NCBI RefSeq assembly: GCF_012163145.1
Contig: NZ_JAAVTX010000002.1
Span: 496,001-560,000 of the forward strand
DNA: 64,000 bases
Direction of reading: 5' to 3'
DNA from: Falsiroseomonas frigidaquae
GTDB taxonomy: Bacteria > Pseudomonadota > Alphaproteobacteria > Acetobacterales > Acetobacteraceae
Position 1 is the stretch's first letter, and each line of letters starts with the position of its first letter. Shown here in pieces: positions 53,501 through 63,069 of the stretch. The notes under the pieces were generated by a model. The model had not been told where the DNA came from. It made no database searches and saw only the letters and a list, made by a program, of their open reading frames with translations. The translations under genes were made by a program, and so were the position numbers.

Positions 53501-56500
53501 TCAGCGATCGAAGCGATAGCGGGCATAGACCAGGCCCCGCGTCTCGCTCCAATCCGCCGCCTGATCGAAGCGCAGTGCGCCGCCGATGCGAAGCTGCGGC
53601 GTGATCATGTACTCGATATCGCCGCGCAGCCCGCCGGTCAGGCCGGTCTTGGTCTGCCCGGCATAGAAGGCGGAGACGTCGCTCTCGCCATTGGCGCGCC
53701 CCTGCAAGGCCGCCTGCAGCCCGGCATCGTTCGGGAAGATCGCGGTGCGATCCTCGGTGAAGGTGGACAGGCCGATGGTGGCGCCGACGCGGTAGAACAG
53801 GTTGTTCGACCGGCCGCGCCAGTCGATCGGCACATTCGCCGCGATGAAGCTCTGCGGGCTGAAATAGCCGCCGTGGCCCAGCGTGAAGAAGCGCAGGTTC
53901 TTGTCATAGGCGAAGTAGACGAGGTCCAGGCCGGTAACCAGTTCCTCGCCGCCGGAACGCCAGATCGGCGTCTGGAAGCCGGCACCCGCCTCCATCCGGC
54001 TGTTCTCCGCCACGCCGTCGCCGGACATGGTGAAGTAGCCGCCGGCGATATAGAAATTCGTGTCGCCGCTGGTGAACTCGATCTGCGCCCGGCCGCCGGT
54101 GCGGACCACGCCGCCCCAGACCGTGCCCTGGCCCGGATCGCGCAAGCCGCCCCAGGACAGCAGGCTGTCCGTCATCGCGCGGCGTTCCGCGGTCAGCCGC
54201 AGCCGCACGCCGTCGCCGATCTCGGGCGCAATCTCGATGCCGCCGACGACATTGTCCTGCAGGAAGCCCAGCGGCGTGGTGCCGATATCCACCGTGAAGC
54301 CGTTGCGCGCATAGGCGGCACCGAGCGCCACGCCGGACTGGCTGGATTCGATGGTGCGCGCCTGGTTCGCCTGCTGCTGGGTCAGCGTACCCTGCAGCCC
54401 CGGCAGGCTCAGCGGGAAGCTGCCGAAGCGGCGCATCGAGGCCAGCGTGCCGGCCAGCTCGCCATTATCCAGGCTCACCGCGCTGGCCCGCGCCGTCAGC
54501 CGGCCGCCGATGCCCGGCACCGCCACGCTGCCCTCGGCGCCGACATGCGTCTCGGTCAGCGCATCGATGCCGTCATCGCCGGAGCGCACCCGCATGCCGA
54601 GCGCCGGGGTGATGCGCGGCGCGGATTCCTGGCGAACCTCGCCAAGTTGCCGGTTGATCTCGCTCAGCAGCGGATCCGCCGGCTGCGCAGGCACCACGCC
54701 GAACCCCTGCACCTGGGCGAATTGCTGGCCCTGCATCTGGCCCTGGGTCGGCACCTGCCCGTAATCCTGGCCGGAGAGCGGCACGCGGCGGAACGGGTTC
54801 TCATAGCCCGGCTGCGCCGGCTGGCCCTGTGGCAGGGTCGCCTGCGGCACCATGGAGCCGCCGAGCATCCCCGGCGTCCGGCTGACGCCGATCTGCTGGC
54901 GCCGCATCTGCGCCGCCGCCTCCAGCGCGTTGCGGGCGCGCCGCTGGTCGCCCCAGGCGCGGGCGAGGCGGGCTTCGAGCAGCGGGATGCGCGGATCGTT
55001 CGGCATCAACGCGCGACCCTCGGACAGCAGCGCTTCCGCCCGCCCCCAGTCGCGGTTGGAGATGGCGGCGTCCATCGCCGCCTGGCGCGCATCCGTGTCA
55101 CGCGGGTTGCGCGACAGCACCGCCTCGGCGATGCGACCGGCCTGCTCGGGTTCCTGCGCGCCCTGGTACAGGCGGGCAAGCGCCAGGTTGGCGGCCGGGT
55201 TCTCCGGGTTCTGCTGCAGCGTCGGCAGTAGCACGTCGAAGGCCGCCGCTTGGTTGCCGCGCTGGTTGAGCTGGTCCGCGGCGCGGATCGACAGCCCGGC
55301 CGAGATGTCGTTGGCCTGCCGGCGCTGTTCCGCCGTCAGCCGCCGTGCATCGATCGCCACCGCGGCCTGCGCCGCGTCCTGGTTCAGCCCCGCCTCCAGC
55401 AACGCGCTGGCCGCGGCAAGCTGGGCGGAAGGCGACTGTCCGCGCGCCGCGATCGCATACATACGCGCCGCTTCCTGCGCGCCGCGCGGATCATTGATGG
55501 CGTTCAGCGCCCGCACCGCCGCCGGACCGGCTTCCCCGGTCGGGTCGCGGCGGGAGGCGATGGCGATCAGCCGGGCGCGAGCCTGCGCACGCTGCCCGCT
55601 GCGGGCCAGCGCCGCCGCGGCCTGCACTTCGCCCTGCACGCGGGCGGAGGCCAGCAGCCGGTTCTGGTCGGCGTTGCGGGCGCGGGCCGGAATCCGCTCC
55701 AGCAGCTGCACGGCCTGCGCGGCGCGGCCCTGTTCCTGCGCGAAGATCGCCGCGGCATGGATGGTATCCGGCGTCGCGCGGTTCGCCACCGTGGCGCCAA
55801 TCAGCTGGTTCGCCTCGGCGCCCTGGCCGGAGCGGGCCAGCAGACGGGCGAGGTCGAGCCGCGGCCAGGGATTGTTCGGGTCGTTCTGGATCGCGGCGCG
55901 CAGCAGGGCGCTGGCGGCCTGCGGGTCATCCGTGCGCTGCGCCTCGGCCCGCAGCGCATCGGCGCGCACCTGCGGCGCGTTGGTGCCGCCGATACGGCGG
56001 AACACCTCCTCGGCCTCGGCGAACTTGCCCTGTTCCTGCAGCGAATTGGCCAGGCCCGACAGGGCCGCGCCGAAATTGGCGCGACGGGCGAGCGCGGCGC
56101 GGTAGCGCTGTTCCGCCAGCCCGGCATTGCCCTGGCGCAGCGCGATATCGCCCAGCAGCGCCTCGGCATCCGGCCGGTCGCCGCCATTGCGGGCGACGAT
56201 GCGCGCCAGCAGCGGCTCGGCGGAGGAGACGTTGCCCGCCGCCACCAGGTTGCGTGCCGCCTGGATGTCCGGCCCCGGCGCGCCACCGCCGCCACCACCA
56301 CCCGGGGCCGCCGGGCGCTGGCTGGCGCCGCGCAGCGCCTGTTCCCAGGAGGATCGGCGCGACGGATCGGCCTCGATCGCCGCCTGCAGCAGCCGCCGCG
56401 CATCGGCCTGGCGGCCCTGGCGCAGCCGGATCAGGCCCATGCCGCCCAGCCCGTCCGCATCGTTCGGCTCGGCTGCCAGCAGGGCGGAGAAGCGTTCCTC

Positions 56501-57385
56501 CGCCTCCCGCAGCCGGCCGGCGTTGAAGCTGCTCCAGGCCTGCACGCGGGCGTTGCCGGCCTCATCCACCGCGCCTTCCGGCGGGTTGCGCGCCTGTTCA
56601 AGCCGCTGCTGGATCTCGGCGTCGTTGGGGAATTGCCGGAGGTAGCCTTCCAGCGGCTGCACCGCATCCGGTCCCGGGCCGATCCAGGTCAGCGCCTGGC
56701 GCCAGGCCGCCGTCGCGCTCTGCTGGCTTTCCGGCTGGCCGGACAGGCGGCGCAGCGCCTCAATCCCCTGCGCGCGGGTTTCCTCGCGGTAGGTCAGCAC
56801 CTGGGCGTTGGCCAGCTGCACGGCGGTATTGCTGGGGCTGCGCCGGGCCAGCCGGCCGAGGCCTTCACGCGCCTCCGACCAGCCGTTCTCGGTCCCGGCG
56901 AGGGCCTGGTAATATTCCAGGGCGAAGCTGTCCGGCACCGGGGCGCCGCCGAACAGGGAGCGATACCGCTCCACCGCCTCGGCGTTGCGGCCGGCCTGGG
57001 CGAGCTGACGCGCCTGCGCCAGGGCGCCGGCATCGACGGTGGAGGTCCGCACCGCCACATCCGCCTGCACCGTGCGCGGGTCCGCCGGCGCGGCCTGCCG
57101 CAGCGTGCTGAGCGCCTGCTGCGCCTGCGCGACATTGCCAAGCTGCGCCTGCGCTTCCGCCATGCCGGACAGTGCGTCCGTGTTGCGCGGGTCCACCTGC
57201 AGCACGCGCTCCAGTGTCCGCACCACCTGGTCGGGGCGGTTCTGCAGCTTCCAGTAATTCGCCTGGTCCAGCAGCGCGGCCACGCCACGGTCCTGCGCCA
57301 AGGCCGGGGAAGCGATCAGCGCCGTGCACAACAGGCCGGCGCGAAAACCACGCGCACCAAACATCCGGATCGTAAAATTCGTCAT
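53501..57385 (-). CDS. bcsC: Cellulose synthase outer-membrane export channel BcsC
   Basis: The 1,294-residue protein begins with a signal peptide (GFRAGLLCTALIASPALAQD). Residues about 35-900 are TPR repeats (VLQVDPRNTDALSGMAEAQA, RFSALLAAEPNDADGLGGMG) interrupted by a Gly-rich linker; the last 340 residues are a BcsC-type beta-barrel ending in LVYARYRFDR. BcsC forms the periplasmic scaffold and outer-membrane pore for glucan. Its size equals that of Komagataeibacter AcsC. The ATG at 57385 overlaps the bcsAB stop (ATGA). Confidence 0.96.
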   Translation of the reverse strand: MTNFTIRMFGARGFRAGLLCTALIASPALAQDRGVAALLDQANYWKLQNRPDQVVRTLERVLQVDPRNTDALSGMAEAQAQLGNVAQAQQALSTLRQAAPADPRTVQADVAVRTSTVDAGALAQARQLAQAGRNAEAVERYRSLFGGAPVPDSFALEYYQALAGTENGWSEAREGLGRLARRSPSNTAVQLANAQVLTYREETRAQGIEALRRLSGQPESQQSATAAWRQALTWIGPGPDAVQPLEGYLRQFPNDAEIQQRLEQARNPPEGAVDEAGNARVQAWSSFNAGRLREAEERFSALLAAEPNDADGLGGMGLIRLRQGRQADARRLLQAAIEADPSRRSSWEQALRGASQRPAAPGGGGGGGAPGPDIQAARNLVAAGNVSSAEPLLARIVARNGGDRPDAEALLGDIALRQGNAGLAEQRYRAALARRANFGAALSGLANSLQEQGKFAEAEEVFRRIGGTNAPQVRADALRAEAQRTDDPQAASALLRAAIQNDPNNPWPRLDLARLLARSGQGAEANQLIGATVANRATPDTIHAAAIFAQEQGRAAQAVQLLERIPARARNADQNRLLASARVQGEVQAAAALARSGQRAQARARLIAIASRRDPTGEAGPAAVRALNAINDPRGAQEAARMYAIAARGQSPSAQLAAASALLEAGLNQDAAQAAVAIDARRLTAEQRRQANDISAGLSIRAADQLNQRGNQAAAFDVLLPTLQQNPENPAANLALARLYQGAQEPEQAGRIAEAVLSRNPRDTDARQAAMDAAISNRDWGRAEALLSEGRALMPNDPRIPLLEARLARAWGDQRRARNALEAAAQMRRQQIGVSRTPGMLGGSMVPQATLPQGQPAQPGYENPFRRVPLSGQDYGQVPTQGQMQGQQFAQVQGFGVVPAQPADPLLSEINRQLGEVRQESAPRITPALGMRVRSGDDGIDALTETHVGAEGSVAVPGIGGRLTARASAVSLDNGELAGTLASMRRFGSFPLSLPGLQGTLTQQQANQARTIESSQSGVALGAAYARNGFTVDIGTTPLGFLQDNVVGGIEIAPEIGDGVRLRLTAERRAMTDSLLSWGGLRDPGQGTVWGGVVRTGGRAQIEFTSGDTNFYIAGGYFTMSGDGVAENSRMEAGAGFQTPIWRSGGEELVTGLDLVYFAYDKNLRFFTLGHGGYFSPQSFIAANVPIDWRGRSNNLFYRVGATIGLSTFTEDRTAIFPNDAGLQAALQGRANGESDVSAFYAGQTKTGLTGGLRGDIEYMITPQLRIGGALRFDQAADWSETRGLVYARYRFDR

Positions 57386-60300
57386 GTGGTCCTCGTCCGG
57401 AGACGGATGGCCGCGCGACGGCGCAGCGCCCAATAGGCGGGAACGGCAATGATGGCACAGGCGATCGCCAGCAGAAGAAGCAGCAGGTCCGGCCGGGTCT
57501 GCAGGAAGTATTGCGGCCAGATGTAGGGCGGCAGCGTGCCGACGGTGTAGTGATTGCCCAGCGTGAAGCCGGTGATGCGCCCTGCCGAGAGCAGGGCGAG
57601 GTCACCCTGCACGCGCGGCGACTGTTCCGGGTCGCGCAGGGCGGCCAGCATCTGCTCCAGCCCCTGCGACGTGGTGCCGGTCAACGCCACGACGGATTTG
57701 CCGGAGCGCAGCGGGCTTTCGAAGCCCATCAGGATGCCGAGGCCGTCGCCGGTGGAAGCCAGCATCGCCTGCGCCTGTTCGCGGGCCACGCGCGGCTCGT
57801 CGCCCAGGAACAGGTTGCGGAAGCCCTCCAGCGCATCGGGCAGCGCGACGGACAGGCGATTGCCCTGCAGCGTCACCGGACCGTTCTCGCCCAGCAGCCG
57901 CTCCAGCGCCGGCTGGCGGCCGAGCGTGCCGATCACCAGCAGGTCGCGCCCGGCAACGCTGTCCAGCGCGCCGGAGCGTACCACCTGGATGCCGGTGGTG
58001 GCATGGCCGACATGGCTGGCCAGCCGGCCCATCAGGGTCAGGAAGCCGGACAGCTCCACCTCATTCGGCCGGTCCGGCAGCACCGCCGCCGTGTCGCTGA
58101 AATCCGCCATCCGGGTGAAGGGGAAGCCGGAGCCGGCGAAGAAGGCGAGGTTCGGCAGCGTGGTGAAGCGGTAGGCGTCGGACAGGTCGATGGTGCTGTC
58201 CGGGTCGATCCCGGCGCGCACATCGGCCGGCACCGCGATGCAGTCGCCGCGATGCAGCGGGCGCATGTCGAACCGCATCTGCAGCTCGTTCATGCCGAAG
58301 ATCAGGTAGGGCGGCAGGCCGAAGCGGCTGGTCATGCGCTCGGACTGGCCGAACTGCCGGCTCAGGATCGACAGCGGCCAGGGCGCATCCGCCTCGCGCA
58401 GCGGCAGGCTGCGCAGGTAGATGTCGTTCAGCGCGATGTCGACGCGGGAAACCGCGACATCCATGATCGGCCCGGGCGGGGACCGGTAGTGCAGTTCCAC
58501 CGGCAGCGGCCGGCCGCGCCAGGTGTAGAGGTCTGGCGCCGTGCGGAACGGCACCGCGATCGGGCCCGGCGCGTAGCCGAAGGCCTGCAGCTCGGAGGGG
58601 TCCACCAGCTCGCCCAGCCGCACCGGCCGGTCGCTGCGGACCCAGCGCGGCGCATCATAGGGCTGCCGCGGCGGGATGCTGACGGGCTGCACCACGGCAA
58701 TCTCGCCGGCCAGCGCTTCCTTGCTGCCGGCCAGCACCACGGCGGCCTGCGCCGCTTCCGCGCCGGTGCGGCCGCCGATCACCAGGATCAGGCCAAGCCG
58801 GTCGGTCGGGTTCTGCACCAGCGCCAGGGTCGGGCCATCGAAGCGCGGCAGTGCGAGGCCGGGGATGTTCTCCTGCCCGCCGACAACCACAACCGCATTG
58901 CCGCGCTGCGGCACGGTGAAGGAAACCGGGAAGCTGGCGCCGCGGTAATCCGCCTGCACCGCGAACCAGGAGGCGACGGTCGCCGCCGCCTGCAGGCTTT
59001 CATTGCTCGCCGCCTCCGGCACCACCACGGGCAGCGACAGCGGCTCGCGCAGCAGGCGCGGGTCGAAGAAGGGCTCCGGCAGGCGCGCCAGGTCGCGTTG
59101 CAGCGGCAGGCGCTCCAGCGTCAGCTGCAGGGTCGAGAGGTCGGAGATATTGGCCCAGAGCAGGCCGGAGAGCGGGTCGTTGCACTCCAGCGTGTAGCGG
59201 CCGGTGAAGCGGAAGTTCAGCCGGTTCAGGTCGGCGAAGAACACCGGGTTGATCGGGAATTCCAGCGGACCGAAGGCGGGGCGGTTGCGGTCCGGGTTGA
59301 TCACGCCGACGAACTGCTCGTTCAGCGCCATCGAGATCTGGCTGTATTCCGGGATCAGCGCCGGGCTGGTCGCGCCCTGCAGCACCAGCCGGGCGCCGGT
59401 CACCACCTCATCGCCGCGCACGCCGAACAGCACGCCCTGCAGGTCCGAGGTGCCGCGCATCTGCATCGGTGCGCGCAGGCCAAGCTGGCGCAGCGTGCGG
59501 GATTCCGTGCGGGTGGAGCCGAAATCGCCGGTCGGCGAGCCGAAGCTGCCGACCTGCGGCACGCCGGTGAAGGCGGGCTGCGCCAGGGGCAGCGGCGGCA
59601 GGCCGGTCGGCGCCGGGTTGGCCGGGCCGATCGGGCCTTGCTGCGCGCCGAAGGTACCCGGCGCCTGGCCCGGCTGGCCAAACTGCGTAGGCTGGCCAAA
59701 CTGCGAGGGCTGGCCCTGCGAGGTCGGCTGTCCGAAGGGCGAACCCTGCACCTGCAGGGCGGCGCCACCGGGTGAAGGCCCCGCGGCGCCGAGCGGCACC
59801 GCGCCGGCCTGGGTCGAAGGCGCGCCGAAGGTGCCGATGCCCGGGGATTGCGGGGTCAGCGTCAGCGGCAGGCCCTGCGGGCCGGGCTGCAACGGCGTCG
59901 GCGGCGGCGGCGCGCCACGCAGGTTCACCTGCGCCATGGCGAGGCCCGGCGCCGACAATGCCAGGGCGAGTGCCACGGCGGCGGCCCGGCGCACGGTGCT
60001 TTCGCCGCGGGCGCGGCGTGCCGGCATCGCCGGGGCGTCCGCCGTCTCGGCATCCGCAGCGCCGGCCTCGATGGCGGCTGGCGCGGCCACGCGGACCACC
60101 ACCTTGTTGTGCCGCTGGCGGCGGGTGAAGAAGGAGAACTGGCTGTCTCCGCGGAACAGGCCGCCGATCGAGCGTGCCACCTCGCCCAGGCTACGCAGTG
60201 GCTTGTCCTCTCGCACGTCGTCCCAATCCACCCATGCATCCGCGCGGCCGAGCACGGCGCGCACGATGTTACCCTCGTCGTGCAGCGTCTGCGCCGCGAA

Positions 60301-62241
60301 GCGCACCTGCATCCGGTCGTCCTGCCAGCGCAGCACCTCGGCCGGGATCGCCACCCATTCAGGACCGACATCCAGTTCGAGCGTGATGGCGGCATCCTCC
60401 GGCACATCGGCCGGCCGCTGGATCGCGACGGCCGCGCCGCCGAGCGAAAGGTCCATGGTCTCGCCTTCAATCACGCGGCCATCGGCCAGCACCACATTCG
60501 CCGCGATCACGGCGCCGACGCGGGCGCGTTCGCGCACCTGCCGGCGTTCGCGGCCCACGGCCAGCCCCGCCAGCACCACCACGAAGGACAGCGTCGCCCA
60601 CAGGAAGTTCAGCGCGAAGGCCTGGAAATCCAAACTGTCGACCGCGTTCGTCGTCAGCCCATAGATGCCCGAGAGCAGTCCTGCGATCAGCGCGAGCGCC
60701 AGCACCATGTTGGGGCCCACGGCGCGCAGGTCGAAGAAGCCTTCCTGCAGCGTGCCGCCCTTGTCCGTGACGTTGAATTTTCCCTTTTTGGGATCGAGCA
60801 AGGTCGCCAGCATCACAGGGATCAAATACAGCGCCAGCACCGTCTCATAGATTTCCGACCAGAAGCTGTGCCGCACATGGCCCGACAGCCGGCTGGTGGC
60901 GCCCACCGAATGCAGGATGTGCGGACCGGCATAGGCGATGATCGCCAGCGGGGACGCCGCGATGATGCTTTCGCCAAACAGAAGAAAAGCCAGCGGCGCG
61001 GTCAGGAAGACGAAGCGCGGCAGCGGGAACAGGAAGTGGAACTGCGACATGAAGTAGCAGCAACGCTGGTAGAATTTCAGCCCGCCGCCCATCATCGGGT
61101 TGTCGATCCGCAGGATCTGGATCATGCCGCGGCCCCAGCGCATGCGCTGGCCGATGTGCAGCATGAGGCGTTCCGTCGCCAGGCCGGCCGCCAGCGGCAC
61201 GCGGAGATAGGCGGTACGCCAGCCGCGCCGCTGCATCTTCAGCGAGCAGTGGCAGTCTTCCGTCACCGTCTCCGTCGGCACGCCGCCCACTTCCAGCAGC
61301 GCCTCCCGCCGGATCACGGCGCAGGAGCCGCAGAAGAAGGCCGCGTTCCACAGGTCGTTGCCCTGCTGCACCATGCCATAGAACAGCAGGCCCTCATTCG
61401 GCACGCGCTGGCCGGAGGCCAGGTTCCGCTCGAACGGGTCGGGCGAATAGAAATGGTGCGGCGTCTGCACCATGGCGAGGTCGCGGTCGCGCAGCAGCCA
61501 GCCCACGGTAAGCTGCAGGAAGGCGCGCGTCGCCACGTGGTCGCAGTCGAAGATGCAGATGTATTCGCCGTTGGTGACCTTGAGCGCGGCGTTGATGTTG
61601 CCGGCCTTGGCGCCCTTGTTGTCGGCGCGGATCAGGTAGTTGCAGCCGACCTGCTCGCAGAACCGCCGGAACTCGTCGCGGCGGCCGTCATCCAGCAGGT
61701 AGACGTTCATCTTTTCGCGCGGCCAGTCGATCGCCAGCGCGCCGTAGATGGACGGCTTCACGATCTCCAGCGGCTCGTTGTAGCTCGGAATGAAGACGTC
61801 GATGGTGGGCCATTCATCCGGGTCTTCCGGCAGCGGCACCGGCTTGCGGTCCAGCGGCCAGATCGCCTGGAAATAGGCCAGCAGCATGGTGGTCACGGCA
61901 TAGACCTCGGCCAGCAGCAGGCCGGTGCCGAGGAAGGTCTGCATGAAGCTGGTGAATTCCAGCGTATCGACCAGGCGCCAGTAGATGTAGCGCAGTGACA
62001 CCAGGCAGGACATGAAGACGATGAAGATCGTCATCGCCCGGCCCGGAATCCGGTTGGCCACCAGGAACAGCAGGAAGCCGGCCACGGCGAGCCAGGCCTG
62101 CTGTTCCGCCTGCAGCGGCGCCACCATGAAGATCAGGCCGATGACGAGGCTCAGCGCCATCAACGGCCAGGAAACCCAGCGCCGCGCCCAGGGCCCGCCC
62201 CGGAACGCACGGCCCTGGCGCAGCGACTGGGCAAAGCTCAT
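57382..62241 (-). CDS. bcsAB: Fused cellulose synthase BcsA-BcsB
   Basis: At 1,619 residues this is a fusion of the catalytic and co-polymerase subunits, as in Komagataeibacter AcsAB. BcsA half: membrane helices, YLLDDGRRDEF (near 182), DCDH (near 232), TEDCH (near 327), QRMRWGRGM (365-373), and a PilZ domain with RRQVR (near 566) and DLSLGG (near 597), which binds c-di-GMP and switches on synthesis. A former signal peptide (AAAVALALALSAPGLAMAQV) and a Gln/Gly/Pro-rich linker follow, then the BcsB periplasmic domains and a C-terminal anchor (LLLLLLAIACAIIAVPAYW). The enzyme uses UDP-glucose. Confidence 0.97.
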   Translation of the reverse strand: MSFAQSLRQGRAFRGGPWARRWVSWPLMALSLVIGLIFMVAPLQAEQQAWLAVAGFLLFLVANRIPGRAMTIFIVFMSCLVSLRYIYWRLVDTLEFTSFMQTFLGTGLLLAEVYAVTTMLLAYFQAIWPLDRKPVPLPEDPDEWPTIDVFIPSYNEPLEIVKPSIYGALAIDWPREKMNVYLLDDGRRDEFRRFCEQVGCNYLIRADNKGAKAGNINAALKVTNGEYICIFDCDHVATRAFLQLTVGWLLRDRDLAMVQTPHHFYSPDPFERNLASGQRVPNEGLLFYGMVQQGNDLWNAAFFCGSCAVIRREALLEVGGVPTETVTEDCHCSLKMQRRGWRTAYLRVPLAAGLATERLMLHIGQRMRWGRGMIQILRIDNPMMGGGLKFYQRCCYFMSQFHFLFPLPRFVFLTAPLAFLLFGESIIAASPLAIIAYAGPHILHSVGATSRLSGHVRHSFWSEIYETVLALYLIPVMLATLLDPKKGKFNVTDKGGTLQEGFFDLRAVGPNMVLALALIAGLLSGIYGLTTNAVDSLDFQAFALNFLWATLSFVVVLAGLAVGRERRQVRERARVGAVIAANVVLADGRVIEGETMDLSLGGAAVAIQRPADVPEDAAITLELDVGPEWVAIPAEVLRWQDDRMQVRFAAQTLHDEGNIVRAVLGRADAWVDWDDVREDKPLRSLGEVARSIGGLFRGDSQFSFFTRRQRHNKVVVRVAAPAAIEAGAADAETADAPAMPARRARGESTVRRAAAVALALALSAPGLAMAQVNLRGAPPPPTPLQPGPQGLPLTLTPQSPGIGTFGAPSTQAGAVPLGAAGPSPGGAALQVQGSPFGQPTSQGQPSQFGQPTQFGQPGQAPGTFGAQQGPIGPANPAPTGLPPLPLAQPAFTGVPQVGSFGSPTGDFGSTRTESRTLRQLGLRAPMQMRGTSDLQGVLFGVRGDEVVTGARLVLQGATSPALIPEYSQISMALNEQFVGVINPDRNRPAFGPLEFPINPVFFADLNRLNFRFTGRYTLECNDPLSGLLWANISDLSTLQLTLERLPLQRDLARLPEPFFDPRLLREPLSLPVVVPEAASNESLQAAATVASWFAVQADYRGASFPVSFTVPQRGNAVVVVGGQENIPGLALPRFDGPTLALVQNPTDRLGLILVIGGRTGAEAAQAAVVLAGSKEALAGEIAVVQPVSIPPRQPYDAPRWVRSDRPVRLGELVDPSELQAFGYAPGPIAVPFRTAPDLYTWRGRPLPVELHYRSPPGPIMDVAVSRVDIALNDIYLRSLPLREADAPWPLSILSRQFGQSERMTSRFGLPPYLIFGMNELQMRFDMRPLHRGDCIAVPADVRAGIDPDSTIDLSDAYRFTTLPNLAFFAGSGFPFTRMADFSDTAAVLPDRPNEVELSGFLTLMGRLASHVGHATTGIQVVRSGALDSVAGRDLLVIGTLGRQPALERLLGENGPVTLQGNRLSVALPDALEGFRNLFLGDEPRVAREQAQAMLASTGDGLGILMGFESPLRSGKSVVALTGTTSQGLEQMLAALRDPEQSPRVQGDLALLSAGRITGFTLGNHYTVGTLPPYIWPQYFLQTRPDLLLLLLAIACAIIAVPAYWALRRRAAIRLRTRTT
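59672..59722. repeat. 18-bp tandem repeat in the BcsA-BcsB linker
   Basis: The unit ggctggccaaactgcg plus two bases repeats at 59672, 59690 and, less well, 59708. It keeps the frame and encodes six-residue repeats of the type QFGQPT in the linker joining BcsA to BcsB, so copy number could vary without loss of frame. Confidence 0.75.
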
Positions 62242-63038
62242 CGCGCGCCCCAGCCCATGGAGAAGCCCTCGGGCGCCGCCGGCAGCGCCGCTTCGACGGC
62301 GCGCGCGATGCCGCGGATGTCTTCGGCGGCGCGGCTGTCGGGCGCGATTTCCTGCACCAGCTTCTGCATCGCCAGCGCCTCGGCCATCGACTCGTCACGG
62401 CTGACTGCGCCGAGCAGGCGCGGGCCGAGATGGCGGGCCACCGCATCCGCCGCGGCGCGGGACAGGCGGGAATTCAGGTCCACCTCGTTCAGCACCACGC
62501 GCAGCCGGCCGGCGAACAGCGCCGCCATGGTGCCCGAGCCGAGGAAGCGGCCGCTGTCGATATCCGGGATCAGCGCCGCGCTGATGGCTTCCGCCTGCAG
62601 CACCGCGATCACCATGGACGCCATCGGCACCAGCACCGCCAGCGCATGCGACGGGCCGGGGGAGGTATCGGCGATGACGGTCAGGCCCGGGTCGGACAGG
62701 ATGGAGCGCATCGGCGCCGCCAGCAGCTCCGGGTCCCGCTCCAGCGCCGCGGCCAGGCCGAGCGCGCCGCGCAGTTCCATCGCGCCATGCGGCAGGACCT
62801 TCACGCCGGAGGCGGTCTCCCGCACGCAGGTGCGCCAGTCCGGCCGGCGCGGCAGATCCGCGGTGAAGCCGCCCATATCCGTCAGGGGCACACCGAAATG
62901 CAGGCGCAACGTATTCTGCGGGTCGAAATCCATGACCATGACGCGGCGACCTTCGCGCTGCAGCGCATCGGCCAGGTTTGCAGTCAGGGTCGTCTTGCCG
63001 ACGCCGCCCTTGGGGGATGCGAAACAGATCAGCGGCAT
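62238..63038 (-). CDS. bcsQ: ParA-like ATPase of the cellulose operon (BcsQ)
   Basis: The 266-residue protein starts MPLICFASPKGGVGKTTLTA, with the deviant Walker A of MinD/ParA ATPases, then VMVMDFDPQNTLRLHFGVP and LTVIADTSPGPSHALAVLVP. In bcs operons such an ATPase places or regulates the cellulose synthase, for example at a cell pole. Its stop overlaps the bcsAB start (ATGA, 62241-62238), so it is in the same unit; the proline-rich gene ends 31 bases upstream. The closest match is YhjQ/BcsQ; a plasmid-partition role is excluded by context. Confidence 0.9.
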   Translation of the reverse strand: MPLICFASPKGGVGKTTLTANLADALQREGRRVMVMDFDPQNTLRLHFGVPLTDMGGFTADLPRRPDWRTCVRETASGVKVLPHGAMELRGALGLAAALERDPELLAAPMRSILSDPGLTVIADTSPGPSHALAVLVPMASMVIAVLQAEAISAALIPDIDSGRFLGSGTMAALFAGRLRVVLNEVDLNSRLSRAAADAVARHLGPRLLGAVSRDESMAEALAMQKLVQEIAPDSRAAEDIRGIARAVEAALPAAPEGFSMGWGAR

Positions 63039-63069
63039 GGGCGGGGGTAGCCTCCCGGCAAATGGAACA

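Noticed and set aside
57511-59775. Long open frame antisense to bcsAB
   Set aside because: His/Arg/Gln-rich shadow of the BcsB half; no ribosome site and no recognisable domain.
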